Assembly (NCBI GenBank): GCA_023053575.1
Contig: JAKZAP010000018.1
Location: 2,728,001 to 2,792,000 of the forward strand
From: Branchinecta lynchi
Taxonomy: Eukaryota; Arthropoda; Branchiopoda; Anostraca; Branchinectidae
Length of the DNA: 64,000 bases
Direction: 5' to 3'
Each line of letters begins with the position of its first letter. Position 1 is the stretch's first letter. Positions 1 through 8,399 of the stretch are shown piece by piece. The notes beneath the pieces were generated by a model. That model made no database searches, had not been told where the DNA came from, and saw nothing but the letters and a program-made list of their open reading frames with translations. Made by a program: the position numbers and the translations under genes.

Positions 1-449
1 GTCAAGCCGCAGATGCAGTTTATGTGATTGTTCTAGTGTTTCACCAGAAGTTCCATGTCTTAAAGTGCCTATTAAAAGTTTTTCTTTGTGGAATAGTGTT
101 GTGAAGCTTGAGTAGATTCCTTTATAAAATGTACCAGAATATGCAATAAGCTTAAAAAAATAACATAGCTACAAAAATCATTCAAAAACAAATATCCTAT
201 TCAAATCTGAATTATACAAGCTGATTTATGCTTAAAATAAAGCTCTACTAAGTATTATAAGAAACATCACTCTTATCTTTGTCCAAGCTAGTAAATTGAG
301 CATGTACTGGCCCAAAAAATTACGCTTTGAAATATCACTGAGAGGAAACTGTTGAAAAAGCTGCTGATCTAGAAGGTAAGCATTGTTCCTAGGTTATTAC
401 AGAGTGGGATTGGGGTAGTTTGATGTGCCCATTGAACTTTAAGAATGAG
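1..449. other. Flank before the LTR retrotransposon, nothing recognised
   Basis: AT-rich sequence with no long open frame, tandem repeat or recognisable transposon end. A possible splice donor (AAG|GTAAGC near 380) is not preceded by a convincing coding frame. If the NUDT17-like gene extends to the left of this window, this is part of its intron; that is inference. Confidence 0.4.
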
Positions 450-454
450 GTCAG

Positions 455-742
455 TGTCGTGATTTGATTAATCAACACCTTTTGTTACGTGTGAGATAAT
501 GGACGAGTAGCCCCTCGCCGCGCCGGCAGCAATGCTAATGCCGGGCGATGAGAGAAGTAAGGAAAAATGAATTCAATTCATTCCATTGTGAACGCTCGAC
601 CAGAACAGTCAGTGAACGTTATTTGATAATCGTGTATTGGTGACCTAATAAGGTTAAACGGTTAAGTACCATTTGAGTTTATTGTTAATTGTTTTGCCAG
701 TAAAACTTAATTTTCTTCAGACTATTGAACCAATCCCTGACA
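455..742 (+). repeat. 5' LTR
   Basis: Begins TGTCGTGATT and ends CCCTGACA, preceded by the target duplication GTCAG. Same length as the 3' LTR, with 4 substitutions in 288 bp. No TATA box was assigned with confidence. Confidence 0.95.
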
Positions 743-744
743 AG

Positions 745-760
745 TGGTGTCGAAGTGCGA
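745..760 (+). promoter_or_regulatory. Primer binding site
   Basis: TGGTGTCGAAGTGCGA begins two bases after the 5' LTR. TGG complements the CCA end of a tRNA, and the sequence resembles the TGGTGTCAGAAGTGG type (leucine-tRNA primer) of many Gypsy elements. The tRNA identity is a tentative inference because of the mismatches. Confidence 0.65.
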
Positions 761-905
761 TTTTACTGGCATAAATTTGACAATTTGAGAGACTAAACGT
801 AAACGTATTAATTACGAAAGTAAACCTAATAAGGCCCGATTTGTGAATAAATCAAGGTTTAACGATTATACAGTAGCAGTTCAGCTCAGTATTGGCATTT
901 TGGTC

Positions 906-1628
906 GTGCTTTAGAGCGCATAAAAAATTGCTTGAGAGCGATTTAGGTCGTGCTTTAGAGCGCATAAAAAATTGCTTCATAGCGATTTAGGGCACAAACG
1001 TCGCTTCAAAGCGATTGAGGTAGTGCTTCACAGCACTCTGGTCGCGCTTCACAGCACTCTGGTCGCGCTTCACAGCACTCTGGTCGTGCTTCACAGCACT
1101 TCGGTCGTGCTTCACAGCACACAAACGTCGCTTCAAAGCGATTGAGGTAGTGCTTCACAGCACTCTGGCCGTGCTTCACAGCACTTCGGTCGTGCTTCAC
1201 AGCACACAAACGTCGCTTCAAAGCGATTGAGGTAGTGCTTCACAGCACTCTGGTCGTGCTTCACAGCACTCTGGTGGTGCTTCACAGCACACAAACTTCG
1301 CTTCAAAGCGATTGTGGTCGTGCTTCACATCACACAAACGTCGCGTAAAAGCGATTGAGCTAGTGCTTCACAGCACTCTGGCCGTGCTTCACAGCAATTT
1401 GGTCGTGCTTCACAGCACATAAACGTCGCTTCAAAGCGATTGTGGTCGTGCTTTACAGCACAAAAACATCGCTTCAAAGCGATTGAGTAAGTGCTGCACA
1501 GCACTCTGGTCGTGCTTTACAGCACTTCGGTCGTGCTTCATAGCAAACAAACGTCGCTTCAAAGTGATTGAGGTAGTGCTGCGCAGCAAATTGGTCGTGC
1601 GTCAGTACAATCCAGTCGCTTCACAGCA
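906..1628 (+). repeat. Array of about 33 short hairpins in the retrotransposon leader
   Basis: Tandem 21-22-bp units, each with a small palindrome. One type is GTGCT-TCAC-AGCAC, the other TCGCT-TCAA-AGCGA. Variants (GTGCT/AGCGC, ATTGCT/AGCGAT, GTGCTGCACAGCAC) mostly change both arms together, so the stem pairs in nearly every unit. The 21-bp period keeps frames open on both strands and gives heptapeptide repeats (such as CCEARPE on the - strand) that are probably not protein. The array lies between the primer binding site and gag, so it would be in the 5' untranslated part of the genomic RNA. Confidence 0.9.
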
Positions 1629-1700
1629 AGATCCAGCTGGGAGATCTACAGAACCTTCTGGTGGCGGCTGAGAATATACTCACCACAAGATTAAGACTGG

Positions 1701-3052
1701 ATGCCAGAGAACCGTCCGAATTGTGGAAAGGCCGAATCAGACGAACCAGGATCGTCGGGTATTCGTAAAAGCGGACCAAGAACAAGGAGCCTTGCCCGAA
1801 AAGAAGCCACCTCTGAGCGAATTTTCGAGAAGTACACTCTAAACCCAGGGTGTGAGACAACTTCATCAGTTTCATCGCCAGATATCAAGGTTTCCAGTTA
1901 CGACGCAGATTGGGAAAACTCCGTCGTAAGTCCTCTGGCTAAAGAAGAAGTCAGGCTATTCCAAAGCTGTGACAACTTGCTGAACTTGGACAATTCCAGT
2001 TACGAGGACGTTTTTGAGGATTCTAATAAAACAGCTTTAGACCTTACTGACAAGGAAAGAAAGATGGATCAAGCCGAGATTGTTGAGTTGTTGAAGAAGA
2101 CGATGGAAATCAACCTCAGCGCCATGCAGACAACGATGCAATCGGCCATGGCAGCAGAAAGAGAAGCAACCAGGCAACAAATTGAGTCCTGGACAGCACA
2201 GTTTGCCCCGCTTGTTCAAGCGGTACAGACTAACCAGGCAGCAATCCAGAGTACCCCTAGTACTGGTTCTACAGCAACCATTCACGTGGCTAAATACATC
2301 GAAGGAAGTGATATCGACGTGTACCTAGGGCAGCGACCCAAAATAACTGGCCCCAGACAACATGGGCAGTCAGGTTACAGGCGCTACTCTCCGGAAAAGC
2401 AGCTGAGGCGGCTGACCTTGTTCCGCCCACCGAAAGCAGCAATTATGACCGAGTCAAGGAGACAATCCTTAGAAGATTCCAGATTACTTCCGAAACATAT
2501 CGGCAGCGTTTTCGTACAATCGCGAAAGAAACTGATCAGTCTTTCACTGATTACGGGAATAAACTGGAACAATTGATGCTGAAGTGGTTAGACTGCAGTG
2601 ACTACAAAACCATCACCAGTGTAGCTCATCTACAAGGCTACATAGAAGGTATCCTCCGAAAACTGTTAGTAGAACAGTACATCAGTTCGATAAAGAATGA
2701 ACAACTTAGAATCCGGTTAAGAGAGCTCAAGGATCCTACCTTAGAAGACGTGTCCCGCACTGCCGAGAGCTATTTCCTTGCACGGAAAGACGAGAGTGAG
2801 ACGAACAAATTCCAGGGCCCTCCTAAGCAGAAGACAGCCCCTCCTAAGCCGAAGCCAGAAGCAGATAAGCCTGACGAAGGTCAGTCGGCTGAAGCTGCTG
2901 TGAGTAAAACAGCGCCACACAAATATACAAGTGGCCCGTGTTACAATTGTGGACGAAAAGGTCACAGAGCAAAGGACTGCAGAGCTCCAAGGAAGAAGGA
3001 AGAAACTATGCTGGCCAGGAGTCCAAGCAGAGACGTCAATCCGCAGCAATAG
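1701..3052 (+). pseudogene. Retrotransposon gag, frameshifted
   Basis: The frame opens at ATG 1701. An acidic, Gln-rich N-terminal part runs to about 2310; the coding signal then moves to another frame, which continues from about 2395 to the stop at 3050-3052. The second part contains a capsid-like region (about 2490-2790) resembling the SCAN domain, which is known to derive from Gmr1-like gag. A Pro/Lys-rich linker and one CCHC zinc knuckle (C-x2-C-x4-H-x4-C, CYNCGRKGHRAKDC, about 2939-2980) follow. The mid-gene frame change means no intact Gag is made from this copy. The TAG stop at 3050 is in the same frame as the protease-integrase that follows. Confidence 0.85.
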
Positions 3053-4036
3053 TTCCAACTTTACGGAGAAATTGAAGGTAAACCTGCCAAGATTCTGGTA
3101 GACTTCGGAGCTACTTTAACGATAGTTCACCAGAAGTTCGTGTCCCAGGAAGAAAACTGGAAAGATCAGACTGAGATATGCTGTGTTCATGGGGACCATA
3201 GAACCTATCCTGTCCGCAAGGTGCATATCACAGCTGGACAGAACGGAGACGTTTATAAGGGCGAGATCGAAGAAGCTGTAAGTTCCACGCTTCCAGTGGG
3301 TGCCATCATTGGACATACTTTTCCAAGGTTCCTTGATCTATGTCGACCAGCAGTTCGGGGAAAAGACGCAGCAGCGGCAGTCTTGCTGACAACTCGATCT
3401 CAAACATATGAAGAACAGTTCAACAGGTCAATAGACATTCCGGAAAATGACGTCACACAGATCAATGTAGACATAGGAGAGAGCACCCAGAAAGAACCGA
3501 CGAGTCGCCGACAGAAAAGGAAGGCTAAGGACGTTCGTAGACGAGAGCAGACAGCCGCTTCCGAGAGTGATGAAGATCCAACCACCTTGAATGCTAAACA
3601 GTTGAGCAAACTTCAAGCGGACGATAAGAGCCTAGAAGGATGCTGTAAAAAGGCTAACCAAGGACAACGATTCAAAATATCGGATGGGTTACTACATCGA
3701 GTCAGCGAATCCAGGCTGGATGGCACGGAGCAGTGCCAACTTGTTCTTCCACGGATTTGTAGAAAAGCCGTCCTCCGTATCAGTCATGATATCCCAATGA
3801 ACGGACACATGGGACGAGCGAGAACTGCTGACAGGATCCTGCAACGTTTCTTTTGGCCTGCTCTCAGAAACGACGTGGCTCGTTACGTCAGGTCCTGTGA
3901 GGTCTGTCAACTCACGGCAAAGGCCAAGCCTAGGGAAAGAGTGTCGATGGTTCAAATACCCATTATTACAGAGCCTTTTCGAAGAGTAGCAATGGACATA
4001 GTTGGACCACTAACTCCCTCCAGAAACGGATTCAGA
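3053..4036 (+). pseudogene. Retrotransposon protease and integrase N-terminal part
   Basis: Open frame continuing in the gag frame after the TAG. An aspartic protease begins at about 3060. Its active-site motif reads VDFGAT (about 3100-3117), so the usual Ser/Thr after the catalytic Asp is Phe and activity is doubtful. A basic linker with a TTRSQ motif follows, then an integrase HHCC zinc-binding domain (His pair about 3785-3810, CEVC about 3898-3909) and the start of the catalytic core with the first acidic residue in MDIVGPL (about 3991-4011). The frame is cut at about 4034 by the LINE and resumes at about 6845. There is no reverse transcriptase between protease and integrase, as in Gmr1-like elements. 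Confidence 0.87.
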
Positions 4037-6745
4037 ATCAGAATCAGAATCATTTTTATTTGCCCAATATCTTTACACAAGGAAAAAAATAACCTGGGAG
4101 GTCAACAATTTATGCGCGTCATGAAATACACAAAATAAAACACTCAATATATACAATTAATCCACATTTTGTCAAAACTCTTCATTGTCTTCTTTTCCTT
4201 CTATTTTCAGGTTGTGATGACGGATGAAATATGGCACGAACGACTTTGTGTAGCGTTGACTTGATTTTGTCGGTGGTGGTTGGAGGAGTGGATCGAGTCC
4301 CTTAAGTTTTTCGGCACGCCGTGTTCGATAGTTCGGGAGGGGGGAGAATTCGGGTAGGATGTCACGATGGTGTTCTGATCTAAGACATTTCGTGCCAAAT
4401 GCCATGGTTAGATCGTGACGTCTCTTCGAAAGTGTTGGGATTTTAAGTTTCTCGACGCTATCCTCGTACGTCACATACGACAGTCCGAGGATCATCTTGC
4501 ATGCTCGTTTTTGTAGGGATTCTAGCCTAGAACTCTGGTTCTGTGTTATCATCGGATGCCAAACTGCGCAGGCGTACTCAGTGGCAGGTCTAATGTATGT
4601 TTTATAACATGTTACCATTGTGTCCTTGGGGATGGCGAACCTTCGTAGTTTAGCGAAGAACTTGAGTAGGTATGATGTTTTCGAGACTATTTTTGACACA
4701 TGTGTCTCCATGCTTAGGTTCTCGTCCAGATGAAGTCCCAGGATCTTGATGGTTTTGCTCGAACTAAGGACATAATCTGTAGCAGGTGCATCTTGTTTCA
4801 GGAAGTTAAATCTGATGAGTGTGCTCTTTTCTGAGCTGACAGTCAGTTTCAGTTGCTCAGCCTCCTTGCAAAGAGTCTCAAATGCCTTTCTGACAGGGCA
4901 TTTATCAGGTACGTCATTTATTGACCGGAGGATGGGAAGGGTCAAATCGTCTGCAAACTTAAGCCTTTCCGTGATCTTTATGATCAAGGAGTTGATTACG
5001 ATTGTGAAGCAAGAAGGCCCAAGTTTACCGCCTTGAGGGGCTCCACATGTAATCGGAAGAAAATCTGAGATTTCGCCATCCTCCAGCAGCACACATTGGA
5101 GTCTCTGGTGAAGGTAGCTGGCGACCAACCTAAGGACAATTTGTCTGGCTCCCATCAGCTCTGCCTCTCCTATAACGACGTTGTGACAAAGGTAGTCAAA
5201 GGCCTTGACAAAATCACCTATTAGGCAATCCACAAAACTGCCTGGTAGTTCTAGGTGTTTTAAAGTCATGTCTAGGAGTCGTACTAAGTAGTGAACCGTG
5301 CTGTAGCCCGGACGAAATCCGAACTGCCTGTCATCGAGCTTGTTACCGATGTCAGCCATCAACCATCTCAGAATAAAGGATTCGAATATCTTCGCAAACG
5401 CAGATGTTTGTGAGATTGGGCGAAGGTCGTTAAGGCCGTTTGGTTGTGGTTTCTTTGGTATAGGGGTCACTACTGCTTTCTTGAAGACATCGGGAAAGAT
5501 GCCTTCACAAGCTGACTGATTGAGCAAAGCAGTAAGTGGGGTGCAGAGTTCAAGTGCGCATTCACGAATTATTCGTGGTGGTAGTTCGTTTGGGTAGGCG
5601 GATTTGCGTGGGTTGATTTTTTTAAGCTCTTTGAAAACCAGGTGTTCTTCGATGGTTGGGATTTCAGCGGCTGGGGGGAGGGGAGGTAGTGAGGCTAGGG
5701 GCGGATACTTCCTGCAGATAGAGGCGAAGTGCTCGTTTATTCTGTCAGCTGAGAGTTTGTCACCCTTCTCGTCGCAAACTTCCACTTTCTTTTTCTCTTT
5801 TCCAAGCAAACTCTGTACGACTTTGTGGAACTTCCTTGGCTCAGTTGTAAGGAGCTTCGCTGTTATTTTAGACCCGTATTGTTTTCTCGCTTTCTTCACC
5901 GCATTAGCTACACGATTCCGGAAAACTTTGTACTCAGCGTCGTTTCCGCAGTATGCAAATATTCTATCTCTCTCCGCTATCATCTCTTTAATTTCTGGAG
6001 TGACCCATGGCTTTTCGTTTGGTTTAATTAGCTTTGTTTTTTCAGGAAAGTGCTGATCATGGAGTTCAGACAGCTTGGAGCAGAAGAACTCAGCCATGGC
6101 GTTTGCACTATCTGAGTAGTACAAATGTCGCCAATCTAGTTCACAGAGGTCCTTTTTGAAGAGCTGGATTGATTCTGGCTTGTAACAGCGAAAGCTAATT
6201 TTTCTTTGCGGTTCTTTTGGGTACGAAGCTATAGGCAACCAAACGACGCAATTATGGTCACTCTTACCGAGCGGAGCGAGTACCAGAGGCTCAGAGTACA
6301 GGGTTTCCATGGATGTAAAGATAAGATCTAATACTTTGTCCTTCCGGGTTGGGATTTTCACGACTTGCCTCATGGAAAGTGATTCACTAATCCATTTATG
6401 GCTAAGATCGTTGAAGTCGCCGCAGACTATCAGCCCAGCGTACGGGTACCTCGACCGGAGGTAGTCAGTAGAGAGTTGGAGATACTCCATTAGGCGTTTA
6501 CGGAAAGGACCTCTAGGGGGATAGTAGACCAGTCCAACGATGACTGAAGAGACGGCTTTTGGAAGAAGCTTGGGTCTGAGCCAAAGCCAACTTACTTCGA
6601 TCTCATCATCCTTAGCCACTGGCGGCGACAGGATTCGGCTTCGAAGGCCATTACGACAGTAGAAAGCCACGCCTCCTCCTTGATCTACTGGTTGACCGTC
6701 ACGTCCGGGCCTTGGGACCAGAAAGCATTCATAACCATCTATGCT
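4035..6745 (-). mobile_element. CR1/L2-group LINE, 5'-truncated, inserted in the integrase
   Basis: Encodes endonuclease then reverse transcriptase on the - strand. Its 3' end (low coordinates) is a short tandem of CTGATT units (read as AATCAG at 4033-4052) rather than poly(A), as is usual in CR1/L2-type LINEs. The 5' end stops inside the endonuclease at about 6745, so the copy is 5'-truncated. A short GATTCA sequence at both junctions (left about 4029-4034; right about 6843-6848 or the duplicate at 6771) may be the target duplication. The LINE entered after the LTR element. Confidence 0.9.
4172..6670 (-). CDS. LINE endonuclease-reverse transcriptase ORF, partial
   Basis: Uninterrupted frame of about 832 codons, open upstream to about 6744, so the real reading extends about 25 codons further and lacks the first part of the endonuclease. 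Visible endonuclease motifs are GGGVAFY, GDFN and SDHN, the apurinic-endonuclease-like signature. Reverse transcriptase motifs are DFVKAFD, APQGGKLGP and the catalytic FADD box. A CR1/L2-type C-terminal region with YIRPATEYACAVWHP follows. The PQGG and DFVKAFD variants differ slightly from the common PQGT and DFSKAFD. The intact frame implies a recent insertion. The exact clade within CR1/L2/Crack/Daphne is not resolved. Confidence 0.9.
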   Translation of the reverse strand: MAFYCRNGLRSRILSPPVAKDDEIEVSWLWLRPKLLPKAVSSVIVGLVYYPPRGPFRKRLMEYLQLSTDYLRSRYPYAGLIVCGDFNDLSHKWISESLSMRQVVKIPTRKDKVLDLIFTSMETLYSEPLVLAPLGKSDHNCVVWLPIASYPKEPQRKISFRCYKPESIQLFKKDLCELDWRHLYYSDSANAMAEFFCSKLSELHDQHFPEKTKLIKPNEKPWVTPEIKEMIAERDRIFAYCGNDAEYKVFRNRVANAVKKARKQYGSKITAKLLTTEPRKFHKVVQSLLGKEKKKVEVCDEKGDKLSADRINEHFASICRKYPPLASLPPLPPAAEIPTIEEHLVFKELKKINPRKSAYPNELPPRIIRECALELCTPLTALLNQSACEGIFPDVFKKAVVTPIPKKPQPNGLNDLRPISQTSAFAKIFESFILRWLMADIGNKLDDRQFGFRPGYSTVHYLVRLLDMTLKHLELPGSFVDCLIGDFVKAFDYLCHNVVIGEAELMGARQIVLRLVASYLHQRLQCVLLEDGEISDFLPITCGAPQGGKLGPSCFTIVINSLIIKITERLKFADDLTLPILRSINDVPDKCPVRKAFETLCKEAEQLKLTVSSEKSTLIRFNFLKQDAPATDYVLSSSKTIKILGLHLDENLSMETHVSKIVSKTSYLLKFFAKLRRFAIPKDTMVTCYKTYIRPATEYACAVWHPMITQNQSSRLESLQKRACKMILGLSYVTYEDSVEKLKIPTLSKRRHDLTMAFGTKCLRSEHHRDILPEFSPLPNYRTRRAEKLKGLDPLLQPPPTKSSQRYTKSFVPYFIRHHNLKIEGKEDNEEF

Positions 6746-6889
6746 TATATATGCTTATAAGATTCAAGTTCATGCTATTGTATTCGGATTACGGTACGAG
6801 ATACCCGTGTCATATATGCCATCTATGCATCTATGCTTATAAGATTCAAGTTCATGCTATTGTATTCGGATTACGGTACGAGATACCCG
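6737..6889 (+). repeat. 72-bp tandem duplication at the LINE 5' junction
   Basis: A segment containing GATTCAAGTTCATGCTATTG occurs twice, 72 bp apart (GATTCAAG at 6771 and 6843). It contains integrase core sequence (reading SDYGTRYP) and sits at the LINE 5' end, so it probably arose during LINE integration or repair. It duplicates part of integrase. Confidence 0.85.
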
Positions 6890-7662
6890 GAGGTATTTCC
6901 TTTGAGAACAACAAAATGCCCGCAAGATTGCCGAAGCACTGGAGCAATGTTTCTGCCGCTTAGGGGTTCCGGAGGAAATCTTTACTGATCAAGGCAGTAA
7001 CTTTCTGTCCAAAGGCTTAGCGGCCCTGTACACCATGCTGGGTGTAAAAGCCATAAAGACTACGCCGTACCACCCTTAAACTGACGGCCTGGTCGAGAGG
7101 CTCAACGGCACACTGATATCGCTTCTCAAGAAGTTCACTTTGGACAATGCGAAAGACTGGGACAGGCTGGTTCCCTACATCTTGTTTGCATACAAGGAAA
7201 CACCCCAGGCTTCGTTTGGATTCAGCCCATTTGAAACGTTGCACGGTCGGCGCCCCAGAGGCCCATTGGATGTTCTCAAGGAACAATGGGAGTCGCACAC
7301 TGAAAAGGAAAAGGACTACCAAACAACACCCGTGCATCATCTGCTCATAGTTCGAGAACGCCTCCAACACATCATTGAAACGGTGCATGTAAACTTGGAG
7401 CACGCTCAAACCAGACAGAAAGTCTACTATGACCGGAAAGCCAAACGAGGCCAAAGCCGGTGACGAGGTTCTAGTATTGTTGCCAACATGCACACATAAG
7501 CTAGAAACACGATGGAAAGGACCAATCCCCCAAAGGCCATACAGGACGCCTCAGGCCCGGCAAGCAGACATCAACAGAGACATAAAGGTTCGACTGGACG
7601 CCTGTAGCTGTCGACGAATCAACGAGCCATTCCAAGGACGTGTGATTCGACTAAGGAAATAG
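6845..7662 (+). pseudogene. Retrotransposon integrase core and C-terminal part, broken
   Basis: Continues the integrase interrupted at 4034. DYGTRYP (about 6858-6887) follows the first catalytic Asp. A frame change lies near 6905, then the second Asp in TDQGSNF (about 6980-7000). A TAA stop (7077-7079) falls just before the TDGLVERLN segment with the catalytic Glu. The following frame runs to 7463 and a further frame to 7662 with a GPY/F-like module (GDEVLVLLP and WKGP, about 7465-7530). No RT or RNase H motif occurs between here and the polypurine tract. Confidence 0.87.
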
Positions 7663-7711
7663 GGTGCAGAAATAGTGGTTCGGTAAATTGGGTTCAATAT
7701 ATATTATCTTG

Positions 7712-7727
7712 CTTAAGGGGGGAGGGA
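7712..7727 (+). promoter_or_regulatory. Polypurine tract
   Basis: Purine-rich run (AAGGGGGGAGGGA, 7715-7727) immediately before the TG of the 3' LTR, the standard position for plus-strand priming in LTR elements. Confidence 0.85.
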
Positions 7728-8015
7728 TGTCGTGATTTGATTAATCAACACCTTTTGTTACGTGTGTGATAATGGACGAGTAGCCCCTCGCCGCGCCGGC
7801 AGCAATGCTAATGCCGGGCGATGAGAGAAGTAAGGAAAAATGAATTCAATTCATTCCATTGTGTACGCTCGACCAGAACAGTCAGTGAACGTTATTTGAT
7901 AATCGTGTATTGGTGACCTAATAAGGTTAAACGGTTAAGTACCATTTGAGTTGATTGTTAATTCTTTTGCCAGTAAAACTTAATTTTCTTCAGACTATTG
8001 AACCAATCCCTGACA
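7728..8015 (+). repeat. 3' LTR
   Basis: 288 bp, TG...CA, 98.6% identical to the 5' LTR by direct reading (4 substitutions) and followed by the target duplication GTCAG at 8016-8020. Confidence 0.95.
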
Positions 8016-8175
8016 GTCAGGCAAACTCAACAACCTTGGGAGCTGAGTTGGTTGTACTTGCGAGCCTACCATGTGAGAGGACAGCTCCCCTCCCTGAACC
8101 GACATAATAAATACGCCACTACTTGTCGCCAATTGTTTATTCTCGGGAAATAGATTATAAACCATCTTCTTCTAG

Positions 8176-8399
8176 AGGATGGAGAGACTCTTGAGGAAGC
8201 AGGACTGCGCGAACTTCATGAAGAAACAGGATTGGACCTTGCCTCTATAGACAAGGAATGTTGTGTGACGCCTTTATGTCTCTGGGAGTCCTTATACCCA
8301 CCTGCTCTGGACTATGGCCTCCCAACATACCAACATCTAGTTGTATATCTGCTAGCCTGCTCAAGCCTGACTTCAGGTACAATAATAGAAAAACTGAAG
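8176..8399 (+). CDS. NUDT17: NUDT17-like penultimate exon
   Basis: Acceptor ATCTTCTTCTAG at 8164-8175 and donor AAG|GTAAGC at 8399/8400. Length is 224 nt: 2 nt completing a codon plus 74 codons, ending in phase 0. Confidence 0.88.

Larger units (their letters stand above)
455..8015 (+). mobile_element. Gmr1-like Ty3/Gypsy LTR retrotransposon, disabled
   Basis: Two 288-bp LTRs (455-742 and 7728-8015) start TG and end CA and differ at only 4 positions. The element is flanked by a 5-bp target duplication GTCAG (450-454 and 8016-8020). The order inside is primer binding site, long leader with a hairpin array, gag with a CCHC zinc knuckle, protease, integrase, polypurine tract. Protease runs directly into integrase with no reverse transcriptase or RNase H between them. 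That matches the known Gmr1-like order (integrase ahead of reverse transcriptase), but only about 250 bp lie between integrase and the 3' LTR, so the RT-RH part is absent. Coding parts carry frameshifts and stops, and a LINE is inserted in integrase. The similar LTRs indicate recent insertion. Confidence 0.93.

Noticed and set aside
906..1628. A CRISPR array
   Set aside because: Regular spacing, but there are no unique spacers, units are palindromes of 14-16 bp, and the context is a eukaryotic retrotransposon leader.
1006..1671. Open frames on both strands with heptapeptide repeats (CCEARPE; CFTALRS)
   Set aside because: They follow from a 21-bp period divisible by 3 and have no Gag-like features; the hairpin pairing is the better explanation.
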